DNA from: an uncultured Lachnospiraceae bacterium | GTDB lineage: Bacteria > Bacillota > Clostridia > Lachnospirales > Lachnospiraceae | DNA length: 64,000 nt | Reading direction: 5' to 3' | Assembly (NCBI GenBank): GCA_947577185.1 | Contig: CANPUE010000004.1 | Span: 1-64,000 of the forward strand | Shown: positions 25,405 through 35,117 of the stretch, piece after piece | How the letters are laid out: each line of letters starts with the position of its first letter | How positions within the stretch are numbered: the stretch's first letter is position 1 | Notes under the pieces: generated by a model | Databases searched by the model: none | Told to the model about the DNA's origin: nothing | Seen by the model: the letters and a program-made list of their open reading frames with translations, nothing else | Position numbers and translations under genes: made by a program

Positions 25405-25578
25405 CTTCTTCTTTCATCCAGACTTTACTGTTGGTTACGGATTCTGACCGTATCGGCCGAACGCCTCGTGTGACAGGATCCTTCCATCACATAACCGCAA
25501 AGACGCTCAGTTCGTGGACTCATCCGGCATATGCCGATATCACCACCAGTAGGGAATTTCACCCGACCCCGAAGAACT
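25405..25578 (-). promoter_or_regulatory. FMN riboswitch (RFN element)
   Basis: Read on the minus strand from 25578, the conserved RFN core is plain: TTCGGGGTCGGGTGAAATTC, then CCTACTGGTGGT, and at the far end AACAGTAAAGTCTGGATG near 25430-25410. Between them are the expected variable helices. FMN binding should favour the terminator that follows and reduce ribU expression. The small frame of 63 codons over this region (25226-25417) is an artefact of the leader. The rest of 25578-25688 shows nothing. Confidence 0.95.
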
Positions 25579-25688
25579 TACCTTTATGTATATGAATTAG
25601 AATACCATGCAGATACCGTAAAATCAAGGGGGTTCTGTAATTTATTTCACTGGCTCTCATCTTGTAAAATCAGAAGGTTTATGATAGT

Positions 25689-26513
25689 ATGGAGATACGA
25701 AAACGAAAGGGAAAGCATGTGGGAAGATTGATAGTAACGGAACAGCAATATCAGGAAGATTTACAGCGTTTAAGAGGTTTACGACCAATCGATGATGATT
25801 TCATGCGTTGTCTTTTTAAAGACAATATTCCACTGGCTGAATTTGTGTTGCGCATTATCACAGATAAACCAGATTTAATTATTACTGATTGTGAAACACA
25901 GAAGGATATGAAAAGACTGGCTGGGGCACGTTCTATCTGTTTGGACGCATATGGAACAGATTCAGTTGGAAAAAAATACGATTTGGAAGTCCAGAGGCAG
26001 GACAAGGGCGCAGACCCACACAGGGCAAGGTATCATTCAAGTGTAATGGATATAGAGAATCTCCATTCAGGTCAGGAATTTAAAGAATTGCCAGACACAT
26101 ATACAATCTTTATCATTGAAAAAGATTTTTATGGTCAGGGTAAAGCAGTTTATCCGATTGAGCGAATCAACCTTGCAACGGGTAAATCTTTTGAAGATGG
26201 GGAGCATATTCTTTATGTGAATGGTGAATATCGTGGAGAATCCGATATAGGAAAACTCATGCACGATTTTAACTGTACCCAAGCGGCTGATATGAATTTT
26301 GAACTGATGGCAGAACGAACAAGATATTTGAAGGAAAACCCGAAAGGAGTTCAAGAAATGTGTAAAATGATGGAGGATATGAGAAAAGAATCTTTGAAAG
26401 AGGCTGCTAAAAGAATGTTGGCAGATGGAATGTTGACACTTGAAAAAATTGCGGAATATGCAGGACTTCCTCTTGACGAAGTGAAAAAATTGAAAGCAGA
26501 ACGGACAGCATAA
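25689..26513 (+). CDS. PD-(D/E)XK nuclease-family putative transposase (Rpn/PF12784-like)
   Basis: A 274-residue protein of the Rpn/PDDEXK putative-transposase family: conserved IDDDFMRCLFKDN near residue 36, ARSICLDAYGTDSVGKKYDLEVQRQDKG (nuclease core with Asp and E-x-Q), RARYHSSVMDIENLHSGQEFKELP, and a C-terminal helical tail (QEMCKMMEDMRKESLKEAAKRML). Members are single-strand nucleases linked to recombination and mobile DNA. An in-frame GTG at 25719 with AAAGGG upstream is a good alternative start. The gene is A+T-richer than ribU and tex and ends at a clear terminator. Whether it is active or mobile is not shown. Confidence 0.82.
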   Translation: MEIRKRKGKHVGRLIVTEQQYQEDLQRLRGLRPIDDDFMRCLFKDNIPLAEFVLRIITDKPDLIITDCETQKDMKRLAGARSICLDAYGTDSVGKKYDLEVQRQDKGADPHRARYHSSVMDIENLHSGQEFKELPDTYTIFIIEKDFYGQGKAVYPIERINLATGKSFEDGEHILYVNGEYRGESDIGKLMHDFNCTQAADMNFELMAERTRYLKENPKGVQEMCKMMEDMRKESLKEAAKRMLADGMLTLEKIAEYAGLPLDEVKKLKAERTA

Positions 26514-26524
26514 AGCAAAACCGT

Positions 26525-26564
26525 AGGCCGGGAATCTAAAAACAGGTTCCTGGCCTTATTTTTT
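26525..26564 (+). terminator. Intrinsic terminator after the nuclease-family gene
   Basis: AGGCC-GGGAA (26525-26534) pairs with the TTCC-TGGCCT arm ending at 26556, followed by TATTTTTT. Twelve bases downstream of the stop codon. Confidence 0.75.
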
Positions 26565-26619
26565 GCCCTGAAATGTAAATATTCTGTGAACTTGATTAAA
26601 AAGTCCTTTACAAAACGTC

Positions 26620-26669
26620 ACTGGGCTTGCTGGGAAATCTCAAATTTCCGGCTGCGGTCATGGCCCAGT
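26620..26669. other. Nested inverted repeat between the nuclease-family and NACHT genes
   Basis: ACTGGGC (26620-26626) pairs with GCCCAGT (26663-26669); inside, GGAAAT (26633-26638) pairs with ATTTCC (26644-26649). There is no T-run on the minus side, where the NACHT gene ends 19 bases earlier. It may be a terminator-like stem, an element end or a short structured RNA. Confidence 0.4.
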
Positions 26670-26688
26670 CTGTTAAGTTTTTCAAAAA

Positions 26689-28794
26689 CTACAGAAACAG
26701 TTCATTCCTTTCTATTTTTTCTAATTCACTATCCTTTTTTATGTTAAGGTATGTAAAATCTGCCTTTTTTAATTCCGGAAGCACCTTTTGAATATCAGAT
26801 TGATACCAGATTGAGGCGTTTAAATTCGCGCCTCTTAAATCTGCCTGAATTAAATTTGAATTTAACAAAACTGCGTTTGATAAATCTGCAAAGACAAGTT
26901 TCGCTGATTGAAAATTGATATTTCTGAGATTGCATCCGCTTAAATTGGCCATTGTCATATCCGCCCCTTCCAGGCTGCTTTCAAAATCATAATCTAAATC
27001 CAGTCGGTCATCATTAGATTCAATGAAATAGGGCGATTTCGAATAATGCAAATAGATCTGTCTGAAATCTACCCCGTTTAGAGATGCCTCCCGTAAATCA
27101 GTATCAATCAGGATTGCCCCCGTCATATCAGCTCCCCGCAAATCCGCCCCTTTCAAAGCAGTCCAGCTTAACGATGCCATTCTCAAATTTGCTTCACGCA
27201 AATCAATTCCTTTCAAATCTGCGCCTTCCAGTTGTGCCGCTTCTAAATCGGCACCGCGAAAAACAGTATTTTCCGTATCGATATTGCGAAATCCGCATTT
27301 TCTTAAATTTACATTTAAAAAACGTATGTTTCGGAAACGAGCCCCAAAAAAGTCAGCTTCCTGTAAATGAGACATGACGAAATTTACATAGGCCAAACGC
27401 GAACCGGTAAAATCCGCTTTATCAAAAATACATCCCTCGAACCTACAATTTATTATGTTCATTCCAGAAAGATCAACTTCAGATAAAATGAGATACCTGA
27501 AATCTTTTGATTCTAATCTCATATGATTTTTCTGTAATATTTCCCGCAAATTATCAAAACTTTTTTCTTTTAGAAATAATTTCAGCATATCATATCCGCT
27601 GAAACCATTTGAAAAAATAAGCTTACGAAATTCTTCCTCTTTGAATGCTTTCCTGCACAAAAAAAATTCTAATATACTTTTATGTGCAAATTTGTAAAGT
27701 CCATTCGCATTTCTGTTAAGCAAAGACCGTGATTTCGCTTCTATACTCCGCAGATTAATATGATATTCTCTGCATAGATTCAAAATCTCTGCAACATCTA
27801 TATAGATCGTTTTATTCAGGTACATATACTCGGCTATTTTTTCTGAAAAAACATATAGCAGATTGTCGTCCAGTACTTCCCTTTCTATCCATTTTTTTAC
27901 CAATTGATCGTATATTTCATAAACAGTATCGTACTTTTTTTCACTATGATCAATCAAGTCATCCAAATACGATAACAGCATCGGCCTAACGACCAATTTG
28001 GGACAATTTGCTATTAAATTTTGGGCACGCTCAAACTTTTCTTTTTGAAAAAAATAGATATATTTCTTTTCCAAATATTTTAAAATTTCACGATCATTAA
28101 ACGGTGAAATATAATATTTTTCAAATTCTATATTCTTTTTTCCAACACCAAATTTTATATTTCCAGTGATCTTAGGCTCTTTTTCACGATTTGGGAAAAA
28201 CTGCGTTCTGCAAGTCACTACGATCTTATAAAACAATTCTGTTTCATTACAAAGATCCTGCATACGCTTTTTATAGTCTTCCATTGCACAGGAATCTTCG
28301 TCAAAGCTGTCCAATAATAATATCGTTTTCCGCTTATGTTTGATATTTCTAATATTCTCACATGTTTTGCTGTCTGATAAAGGCAGTAAAACGATACGAT
28401 ACTTCTTAAATAGTTTTCTTTTATATCGAAAATATAATTTTAACAAAAAAGTGGTTTTCCCCATTCCGGAATCTGCCAGTATGATAAAGTATTGTGACTC
28501 TGAATTTTTAAATGCTTTCATGAAAAAGAGAATTAATGGAAAACTGGTATCGTGATCAATGTTTTCCTGATCACATGGATCGATATTAACTGCCCTTGTA
28601 GGAACAAAATATCTCATGGAGCGCCTGGTCTGTCTGTCCAATCCAAATGTTTTTAAGCAATGATATCTGTTCCTCAGACGGATCAACAGATTAATGATTA
28701 CACCAAATATAACAACTATAACACTTAATGCTGCGTCAATATCAGAAATATTTGTCCAGATCCAGGAAGAAAAATTTTGAAGCCGCTCTATCAT
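26689..28794 (-). CDS. Membrane-anchored NACHT-type NTPase with C-terminal pentapeptide repeats
   Basis: A 701-residue STAND protein. Order: one transmembrane helix (about residues 22-40), NTPase domain with Walker A ADSGMGKT (107-114), Walker B ILLLDSFDE (158-166, the D-x-x-D-E form of NACHT proteins) and sensor VVTCRTQFF (192-200), then helical and winged-helix parts with the NACHT-associated FAHKSILEFFLCRKAF (369-384). Pentapeptide repeats (A(D/N)LxG) fill about 439-579 and 608-663, split by a nonrepeat insertion with YFIESNDDRLDLDYD. Bacterial NACHT proteins include anti-phage sensors, so a defence role is inferred, not shown. ATGs at 28809 and 28794 are both usable. The gene is markedly A+T-rich, a sign of transfer. 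Confidence 0.85.
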   Translation of the reverse strand: MIERLQNFSSWIWTNISDIDAALSVIVVIFGVIINLLIRLRNRYHCLKTFGLDRQTRRSMRYFVPTRAVNIDPCDQENIDHDTSFPLILFFMKAFKNSESQYFIILADSGMGKTTFLLKLYFRYKRKLFKKYRIVLLPLSDSKTCENIRNIKHKRKTILLLDSFDEDSCAMEDYKKRMQDLCNETELFYKIVVTCRTQFFPNREKEPKITGNIKFGVGKKNIEFEKYYISPFNDREILKYLEKKYIYFFQKEKFERAQNLIANCPKLVVRPMLLSYLDDLIDHSEKKYDTVYEIYDQLVKKWIEREVLDDNLLYVFSEKIAEYMYLNKTIYIDVAEILNLCREYHINLRSIEAKSRSLLNRNANGLYKFAHKSILEFFLCRKAFKEEEFRKLIFSNGFSGYDMLKLFLKEKSFDNLREILQKNHMRLESKDFRYLILSEVDLSGMNIINCRFEGCIFDKADFTGSRLAYVNFVMSHLQEADFFGARFRNIRFLNVNLRKCGFRNIDTENTVFRGADLEAAQLEGADLKGIDLREANLRMASLSWTALKGADLRGADMTGAILIDTDLREASLNGVDFRQIYLHYSKSPYFIESNDDRLDLDYDFESSLEGADMTMANLSGCNLRNINFQSAKLVFADLSNAVLLNSNLIQADLRGANLNASIWYQSDIQKVLPELKKADFTYLNIKKDSELEKIERNELFL

Positions 28795-28843
28795 AATTAC
28801 CCCTTCCATATGATTCACCTTCCATATGATACATTTGATAAAA

Positions 28844-28872
28844 ATTATAATCGTACTGTCTGCATATTTCAA
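28844..28872 (-). promoter_or_regulatory. Promoter of the NACHT gene
   Basis: Minus strand TTGAAA (28872-28867), 17-base spacer, TATAAT (28849-28844). A start near 28837 rules out translation from the most upstream ATG (28875) and leaves a leader of about 30-45 bases. The gene appears to be its own transcription unit. The stretch 28873-29013 before tex shows no other feature. Confidence 0.75.
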
Positions 28873-29013
28873 CACGAAGCGCCATTATAAATCGAAAAAA
28901 TAAGCCCATCATCAATCCCGTTTCTATGACTGATAATGGACTTAATTTCAGATGTTACAATATAAAATATTACGTTTTCAGAGACAGAAATTCCACCCGT
29001 CCCCATAAACTGA

Positions 29014-31395
29014 CTATTGCTGTTTTTCTTTCCCGATCTTCATGGTCAGTGCGATCCTCTTCTTCGCCGTATCAACCGAGAGAACCTGCACATCCACGAC
29101 ATCACCGACACTGACTGCCTCTAACGGATGTTTGATAAACTTGTCCGTCATCTGCGAAATGTGCACCAGACCATCCTGGTGAACGCCGATATCGACAAAA
29201 GCTCCGAAATCGATCACATTGCGGACCGTTCCCTTTAAGACCATTCCGGGTTTGAGGTCTTTCATATCCAGCACATCGCTGCGCAGGATCGGCGCCGGCA
29301 TATCATCACGCGGATCTCTTGCAGGTTTTTCCAATTCCTTTAAAATATCCGTCAGCGTGATCTCACCGATACCGAGTTCCTCCGCCAGTTTCTTCTTATC
29401 TTTTATCTTCTTCTCAAGACTGCCTGTCATGACTGCTGACGGCGCAGAGTCACGCGCACTGTTTTTTACCGGCGTCTCTTTCTCTTCTTCCAGAACAGCA
29501 CCGCCCATCGCTGCCGCCAGTGCCCTTCCCATTGCCGTATTCGTATTGCGGATCACGATCCCTTTGGGTTTTTTCGCCGGCTTTTCTTTGACCGCTGCGG
29601 CTTTCTTTCCGCTCGCCTTTTCCGCGGCAGCCTTTTTCTGGGCCTCTTTGACATCCGCCATCGTGAGCCCCATCTTATCTAAAAGCTGTTCGGCTGCCTC
29701 ATAGGATTCCGGATGCACGCTCGTTGCGTCTAACGGGTTGTCTCCATCCTGTATCCGCATGAATCCTGCACACTGTTCAAAAGCCTTGGGGCCAAGTTTC
29801 GCCACTTTCAAAAGCTGTTTTCTGTTTGTAAAACGCCCGTTATTTTCCCTGTAATCCACGATATTTCTGGCGATCACCTTCGTCACGCCGGATACATACT
29901 CCAGAAGGGAGGCCGAAGCGGTATTCAGATCTACACCGACCTTGTTAACACTGTCCTCAACCACGCCGTTTAAGGCATCGCTCAGTTTTTTCTGGTTCAT
30001 GTCATGCTGGTACTGCCCGACACCGATCGATTTGGGATCGATCTTTACGAGTTCTGCCAGCGGATCCTGCAGTCTTCTCGCAATGGAAGCCGCGCTCCGC
30101 TGCCCCACATCAAAATTCGGAAACTCTTCCGTTGCCAGTTTGCTTGCGGAATAGACGGAAGCGCCCGCCTCATTGACGATCACATACTGTACCGGTGTAT
30201 CCAGTTCTTTTAACAGTTCCACGATGACCTGCTCGGATTCTCTCGAAGCCGTACCGTTGCCGACAGAGATCAGGGAAACATTATATTTTTTGATCAGTTT
30301 CTTTAATTCTTTCTTTGCCTCTTCCACCTTGTTCTGCGGCGCTGTCGGATAGATCACCTTTGTGTCCAGAACCTTTCCGGTCGCATCCACAACCGCCAGC
30401 TTACAGCCTGTCCGGAACGCCGGATCCCATCCGAGCACGACCCTGCCCGCAATCGGCGGCTGCAATAACAGCTGTTCCAGATTTTTTCCAAATACGGCGA
30501 TCGCGCCGTCCTCTGCTTTCTCCGTCAGCTCGTTGCGGATTTCCCGCTCGATCGCGGGCGCAATCAGTCTCGCATAACTGTCTGCGATCACTTCCTCCAG
30601 AACAGGGGCAGTGACCGGGTTGTCCTTTGTGATCACCTTCGTGCGCAGGTATTGTAAGATACGTTCCTCCGGTGCGGCGATCTTGACGGCCAGAAATTTC
30701 TCACTCTCGCCCCGGTTCAATGCCAGTATTCTGTGGCCCGCCGCTTTGCTCACAGGCTCCTCATAATCGTAATACATCTCATAAACACTCTCTGCCTTCT
30801 CATCTTTGGCAGTGCTGATGAGTTTTCCTTCCTGTGTGGTGATCTCACGGATATAAATACGATAATCCGCTTCATCGGATATCATTTCCGCAATGATATC
30901 TTTCGCGCCCTGAATTGCCTCCGCAACTGTGCCTACCGCTTTGGCCGCATCTTCATCCTCGCGCAGGTACTTCGCTGCCTCCTCCTCAATCGGTACTGTC
31001 ATATCCTGTGCCAGAATCGTATCTGCCAGGCCGTCCAGCCCTTTTTCTTTGGCCACGCTCGCCCTTGTCTTTCTTTTTGGACGGTAAGGACGGTACAGAT
31101 CGTCCACGACCACCATGGTTTCCGCCTGTATGATCCGCTCTTTGAGCTCTTCCGTCAATTTGCCCTGTTCCTCAATGCTCTTTAGCACCTGGTCTTTTTT
31201 CTCTTCCAGATTACGCAGGTAAGTCAGTCTGTCATATAAGTCACGAAGCTGCTCGTCGTTTAAAGAGCCGGTAGCTTCTTTCCGGTATCTGGAGATAAAA
31301 GGAATGGTATTTCCCTCATCTATCAGTTTCACAGCAGCCTCTACCTGCCATTTTTCCACATTCAGTTCTTCTTTCAGTTTTAATATAATGTCCAT
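29014..31395 (-). CDS. tex: Tex-family S1 RNA-binding protein
   Basis: RNA-binding protein tied to transcription and RNA stability. The 793-residue protein has the Tex N-terminal helical region (ISRYRKEATGSLNDEQLRDLYDRL), a YqgF-like RNase H-fold domain (VLGWDPAFRTGCKLAVVD, about residue 331), helix-hairpin-helix segments (LNTASASLLEYVSGV; ~500-570), and a C-terminal S1 domain (about 715-790, VLKGTVRNVIDFGAFVDIG). A Lys/Ala/Pro-rich linker of about 90 residues (about 590-690) makes it longer than many Tex proteins. Single gene. Confidence 0.94.
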   Translation of the reverse strand: MDIILKLKEELNVEKWQVEAAVKLIDEGNTIPFISRYRKEATGSLNDEQLRDLYDRLTYLRNLEEKKDQVLKSIEEQGKLTEELKERIIQAETMVVVDDLYRPYRPKRKTRASVAKEKGLDGLADTILAQDMTVPIEEEAAKYLREDEDAAKAVGTVAEAIQGAKDIIAEMISDEADYRIYIREITTQEGKLISTAKDEKAESVYEMYYDYEEPVSKAAGHRILALNRGESEKFLAVKIAAPEERILQYLRTKVITKDNPVTAPVLEEVIADSYARLIAPAIEREIRNELTEKAEDGAIAVFGKNLEQLLLQPPIAGRVVLGWDPAFRTGCKLAVVDATGKVLDTKVIYPTAPQNKVEEAKKELKKLIKKYNVSLISVGNGTASRESEQVIVELLKELDTPVQYVIVNEAGASVYSASKLATEEFPNFDVGQRSAASIARRLQDPLAELVKIDPKSIGVGQYQHDMNQKKLSDALNGVVEDSVNKVGVDLNTASASLLEYVSGVTKVIARNIVDYRENNGRFTNRKQLLKVAKLGPKAFEQCAGFMRIQDGDNPLDATSVHPESYEAAEQLLDKMGLTMADVKEAQKKAAAEKASGKKAAAVKEKPAKKPKGIVIRNTNTAMGRALAAAMGGAVLEEEKETPVKNSARDSAPSAVMTGSLEKKIKDKKKLAEELGIGEITLTDILKELEKPARDPRDDMPAPILRSDVLDMKDLKPGMVLKGTVRNVIDFGAFVDIGVHQDGLVHISQMTDKFIKHPLEAVSVGDVVDVQVLSVDTAKKRIALTMKIGKEKQQ

Positions 31396-31530
31396 ATCAA
31401 TAACCTGTTCCCTTCTTAGCTCATTCTTTCTAAGTATAAATCATAAGTGAAAAGAATTCCAGAGCAAATTAGCACAATTTATTTTCACAAATTATTTATC
31501 AAAAGGGGCATAAATAAGAATATTTTCTCC

Positions 31531-31558
31531 TTGTAATTGTCCGAAAAAAGCGTACAAT
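31531..31558 (+). promoter_or_regulatory. Candidate promoter of the chemoreceptor gene
   Basis: TTGTAA (31531-31536), 16-base spacer, TACAAT (31553-31558), about 170 bases before the chemoreceptor start. Elsewhere in 31396-31729 I see A+T-rich leader only. A sigma-28-type site was not evident. Confidence 0.45.
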
Positions 31559-31729
31559 AGTATGTAGAAGCAGTAGATAATTATGAAACTATTTTCTCAA
31601 TTCATGAAATCTGTTCAAAAAGAACTGTCATAATCTCGATTACATTATATTTTTCTGTTTTGCCCGGCTTTCTTGTTTCCGAATGCAGTTTCGCAATTAC
31701 CTGACTCATAAAACGAAGGAGGGGGATCA

Positions 31730-33775
31730 ATGGGCAGACAGACAAAACAAACTGATGCATCACATCCGAAAAAACGAATCACAGACGAAATTTTACAGCA
31801 AATTGGCAGGAGTGTCCTGCTGGTATTCATAATTGTAGCGATTCTGGCTATTTTTATGGTATGGTGGGCAATCATGTCCTCAAAGCAGACGGAACTGACA
31901 CTGGGGTCCGAATCCGCGGTCAACAAGCTGAACGGCTTTTTTGACGGCTACATCCAGATGGTAGAAGAACTTTCCGTCAATCCGGAAATACACTATGTAT
32001 TAGCGGAGACCAAACCTGGAGATGATATTTTACAAACTGAAAAAATGGATACTGTCTATCAGAATCTGGTCGCTATTGCCGGTACAGATACAACCAATAT
32101 CATGGCTGTCTGGATCTCCGATCTGGATGCAAGCATACTGACACAGTCCGACGGCTTCACTTCTGAGGATGGCTGGGACATCACAGGACGCGCCTGGTAT
32201 CCCTGTATAGCAGGCGGCAGCCCGATCCTGACAGAGCCTTATATAGATTCCTCGTCAGGCCGGACGATCATAAGCGTTGCGGCTCCTGTTTATGACAGGA
32301 CTACCGGGGAAGCGCTCGGCGCAGTCGGCATCGATATTTCCCTGACGCATCTTATGGAAATAATGGGGCAATATAAAGTAGGCAGTAACGGATACATCTT
32401 CCTGCTGTCCCCCAACGGAACTATGGTATATCATCCGCAGACAGAATTTATCCAACAGAATATTGCCGACATCAATATTTCACGAAATGTCATCGACGCT
32501 GTCACCACACCGTCCGGGCAGTCCGAATTCCTGAAATATAAGGCAAACGGCGTAACCAAATACGGCGTTGTCAGCCACAGCGAAGACACAGGATTTTTTG
32601 TCATAAGTAATCTTCCTTTTCTGGAATATTATTCAATGCTCTTTATTATGCTGGCGGCTCTGCTCATCGTATTCGTCGCAGGCCTTCTGATGATCGTCAT
32701 GAGCATTCGAAAGAGCGCGAAAAGCCTGACAAAACCTATTCTGGAGCTGAATCAGACGGCACAGCTGATCGCTGACGGAGATCTGAACGTAACACTGGAG
32801 ATCACAGCTGAGGATGAAATCGGAGAATTGGGAGAATCGATTCAAAGGACCATCACCAGACTGAAGGAATATATCATATACATTGATGAAACCGCGGAAG
32901 TGCTGGGAGAGATCGCGGAAGGCAGACTCCACATTGAATTGAAACACGATTATGTAGGGGAATTCCAGAAGATCAAAACAGCACTGCTCAATATTTCTTC
33001 TTCTATGATAGAAGTCATGGAAGGGATCAGTGAAACTTCCGAGCAGGTTTCCATCGGTGCGACCGAACTCGCAAATGCCTCAGAAATGTTGGCTGACGGT
33101 GCACAGGCACAGGCTTCTTCCGTAGAAGAACTTGTTGCGACCGCTGCCTCCGTCACCGAGCAGGTAGAGGAAAACCGCAAGGGCGCAGCCCGTTCGGCAC
33201 AGGCAACTGATACCGTCACCGAGATGATAAATGAAAACCAGAAAAAGATGACTATCATGATGAACGCCATGAATGAGATACAGGAGACTTCACAGCAGGT
33301 TGTCGGCATTATTCAGACCATAGAAGAAATCGCTTCCCAGACAAACCTGCTGTCACTGAATGCCTCAATCGAAGCCGCACGTGCAGGTGAAGTCGGAAAG
33401 GGCTTTGCGGTAGTGGCTGATGAGATCGGCAAACTGGCTTCCGAAAGTTCCAAGGCTGCCAGCATGACCCGTGATCTGATCGGCGTCTCCATGGATGAAA
33501 TCAGAAAGGGTAACAACATTGCAGTCGATGTCATGGCTTCCCTCGAAGAATCCGTCAAAGCGGTTGATCATGTAAACGAAATGATCAAACAGACTTCTGA
33601 AAATGCATCTGTGCAGGCAGAGAGTATGGAACAGATCCGCATCGGTATCGAAGAAATCTCCCGTACAGTGCAGGATACTTCCGCAACCTCGCAGGAAACT
33701 TCCGCAACCTCAGAAGAACTTGCGGCTCAGGCCAGCAATTTGAACGATATGGTGCAAAAGTTTACATTAAACTAA
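31730..33775 (+). CDS. Methyl-accepting chemotaxis protein (dCache sensor)
   Basis: A 681-residue transmembrane chemoreceptor. TM1 is at about 28-48, an extracytoplasmic double-Cache domain at 50-300 ([34 protein letters not shown] is the typical core), TM2 at 301-327, HAMP at about 328-385, and a long signalling coiled coil to the end with the hairpin tip [18 protein letters not shown] (about 537-554). No C-terminal CheR-docking pentapeptide is seen. RBS AAGGAGGGGG precedes 31730. The ligand is unknown; no other chemotaxis or flagellar gene is in the window. Confidence 0.93.
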   Translation: MGRQTKQTDASHPKKRITDEILQQIGRSVLLVFIIVAILAIFMVWWAIMSSKQTELTLGSESAVNKLNGFFDGYIQMVEELSVNPEIHYVLAETKPGDDILQTEKMDTVYQNLVAIAGTDTTNIMAVWISDLDASILTQSDGFTSEDGWDITGRAWYPCIAGGSPILTEPYIDSSSGRTIISVAAPVYDRTTGEALGAVGIDISLTHLMEIMGQYKVGSNGYIFLLSPNGTMVYHPQTEFIQQNIADINISRNVIDAVTTPSGQSEFLKYKANGVTKYGVVSHSEDTGFFVISNLPFLEYYSMLFIMLAALLIVFVAGLLMIVMSIRKSAKSLTKPILELNQTAQLIADGDLNVTLEITAEDEIGELGESIQRTITRLKEYIIYIDETAEVLGEIAEGRLHIELKHDYVGEFQKIKTALLNISSSMIEVMEGISETSEQVSIGATELANASEMLADGAQAQASSVEELVATAASVTEQVEENRKGAARSAQATDTVTEMINENQKKMTIMMNAMNEIQETSQQVVGIIQTIEEIASQTNLLSLNASIEAARAGEVGKGFAVVADEIGKLASESSKAASMTRDLIGVSMDEIRKGNNIAVDVMASLEESVKAVDHVNEMIKQTSENASVQAESMEQIRIGIEEISRTVQDTSATSQETSATSEELAAQASNLNDMVQKFTLN

Positions 33776-33930
33776 CGCCTTTTGAATCAGTCGGAAGGGA
33801 ATAGACTTTGTGTGCTGTCTATGTTATACTGTTTCTACGATTAGTTTTTCACAGCCGAATCGATTCGGCCTGCGAATATGGTATCCTGCGGCAGCAAATG
33901 CCGCGGACAGAAAGAAAGGCATGACTTTTT

Positions 33931-34593
33931 ATGGACTTTGAACAAAATACGCAGCCGGAAGCAGACGATAAGCAGCCCGGAACACAAAATCAAAACAATG
34001 CCGGACAAACGCCGCACCCGAATGCCAGGCCCCAGTCCGGCCCAGCCGGCCCCGGCGGTAATCCGTATCAAAACCAGCATAACAGCAATAATAACAGCGG
34101 TTATGGTTACAACAATTCCTATAACAATGGTTACAACAATAGTTACAACAATGGTCGTAACTATGGCAATAACGGCGGCTACGGTTATAATAACAATGGT
34201 TATCCTTATTATAACCGCAATGCCTACCAGCTTCCCTATGCAGAACCGGGAAGCAGTCTGGCCAATGCTTCCATGGTTTTAGGAATCATTTCCATTGTTT
34301 CATGCTTTACCTTCACGGTTTACCCGGCCTTTATCCTGGGAAGCATTGCGATCGTACTTGCACTGCTTTCAAAGGGTACGCGCCAGAAACTTTTTTCAAA
34401 AGCAAAGACCGGCATCCTGTGTGCAGTCATCGGTCTTTCCGTCAATACCGTATTAGTAACTTCCTGCATGTATCTTTTTTTCACGAATCCGGAAGTGCGC
34501 AGGGATATCAACAGAACCGTTGAGAGACAATATGGCGTATCTTTCGACGAACTCATGGATGATATCATCAAAAATAACGGTTATCCATATTAA
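33931..34593 (+). CDS. Asn/Tyr/Gly-rich DUF4190-like membrane protein
   Basis: A 220-residue protein in three parts: a hydrophilic N-terminus rich in Gln, Pro and Asn (1-45), a low-complexity stretch of about 50 residues (about 46-96) built from NNSYNNGYNN-type units, and a membrane part with a hydrophobic hairpin and a further helix (about 111-149 and 160-185; ASMVLGIISIVSCF, LSKGTRQKLFSKAKTGI) as in DUF4190 proteins. A short tail follows (VSFDELMDDIIKNNGYPY). The repetitive Asn codons are AAT/AAC mixed, so protein-level selection rather than simple slippage is likely. Function unknown; 12 bases separate it from the next gene. Confidence 0.75.
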   Translation: MDFEQNTQPEADDKQPGTQNQNNAGQTPHPNARPQSGPAGPGGNPYQNQHNSNNNSGYGYNNSYNNGYNNSYNNGRNYGNNGGYGYNNNGYPYYNRNAYQLPYAEPGSSLANASMVLGIISIVSCFTFTVYPAFILGSIAIVLALLSKGTRQKLFSKAKTGILCAVIGLSVNTVLVTSCMYLFFTNPEVRRDINRTVERQYGVSFDELMDDIIKNNGYPY

Positions 34594-34605
34594 GGAGGCG
34601 ATCAA

Positions 34606-35097
34606 ATGAGTGGAATCAATGGAGTGAACGCCTATGCAGGCGCAGTCAGTTATCCGATGCCGCCGGAGGATCCCGGAAAACATATTATCCGTAATCCCGG
34701 CGAGTCAACCGAAAAACAGGCAGGACGAAAATCTTCTCCTGCAGAATGTGAAACCTGTAAGAACCGCCAGTATCAGGACGGTTCCGACGAGATGGTATCT
34801 TTTAAAGCCGCAGCCCACATCTCTCCCGATGCAGCTGCATCCAGAGTCAGAAGCCATGAGCAGGAGCATGTATCCAATGCTTATAAGGACGCGGCAAAAA
34901 ACAACGGGAAAGTGATGTCCTGTAATGTGGCCATTCACACTTCAGTATGTCCGGAGTGCGGCCGTACTTTTGTTTCTGGCGGAACAACCTCCACACAGAT
35001 CAAATATTTTAATGAAGAAAACCCCTATCAGAAAGAAATGAAATCTTCCGATGCCGCAAACAAGTATCTTGGCATGAATGTGGACATTGCCTGCTAG
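34606..35097 (+). CDS. SprA-like putative metallopeptidase
   Basis: A 163-residue protein with the pattern of the SprA-related family: AECETCKNRQYQDGSDEMVSFKAA (residues 47-70; Cys 48 and 51), then VRSHEQEHV with the zinc-peptidase HExxH motif at 84-88. A second Cys pair CPEC (115-118) sits in a zinc-ribbon-like GRTFVSGGTT segment. No signal peptide. RBS AAGGAGG precedes 34606. It lies between two membrane-protein genes on the same strand. Peptidase activity is inferred from the motif only; the substrate is not known. Confidence 0.75.
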   Translation: MSGINGVNAYAGAVSYPMPPEDPGKHIIRNPGESTEKQAGRKSSPAECETCKNRQYQDGSDEMVSFKAAAHISPDAAASRVRSHEQEHVSNAYKDAAKNNGKVMSCNVAIHTSVCPECGRTFVSGGTTSTQIKYFNEENPYQKEMKSSDAANKYLGMNVDIAC

Positions 35098-35117
35098 GGA
35101 TTGAATGGAGTTTACTT

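Noticed and set aside
25226-25417. 63-codon minus-strand frame in the ribU leader
   Set aside because: Overlaps the FMN riboswitch end and its terminator; no ribosome-binding site.
34100-34200. Asn-codon repeats as a slippage microsatellite
   Set aside because: Codons AAT and AAC alternate and the reading frame encodes a consistent NNSYNNGYNN pattern, so it is coding low-complexity sequence.
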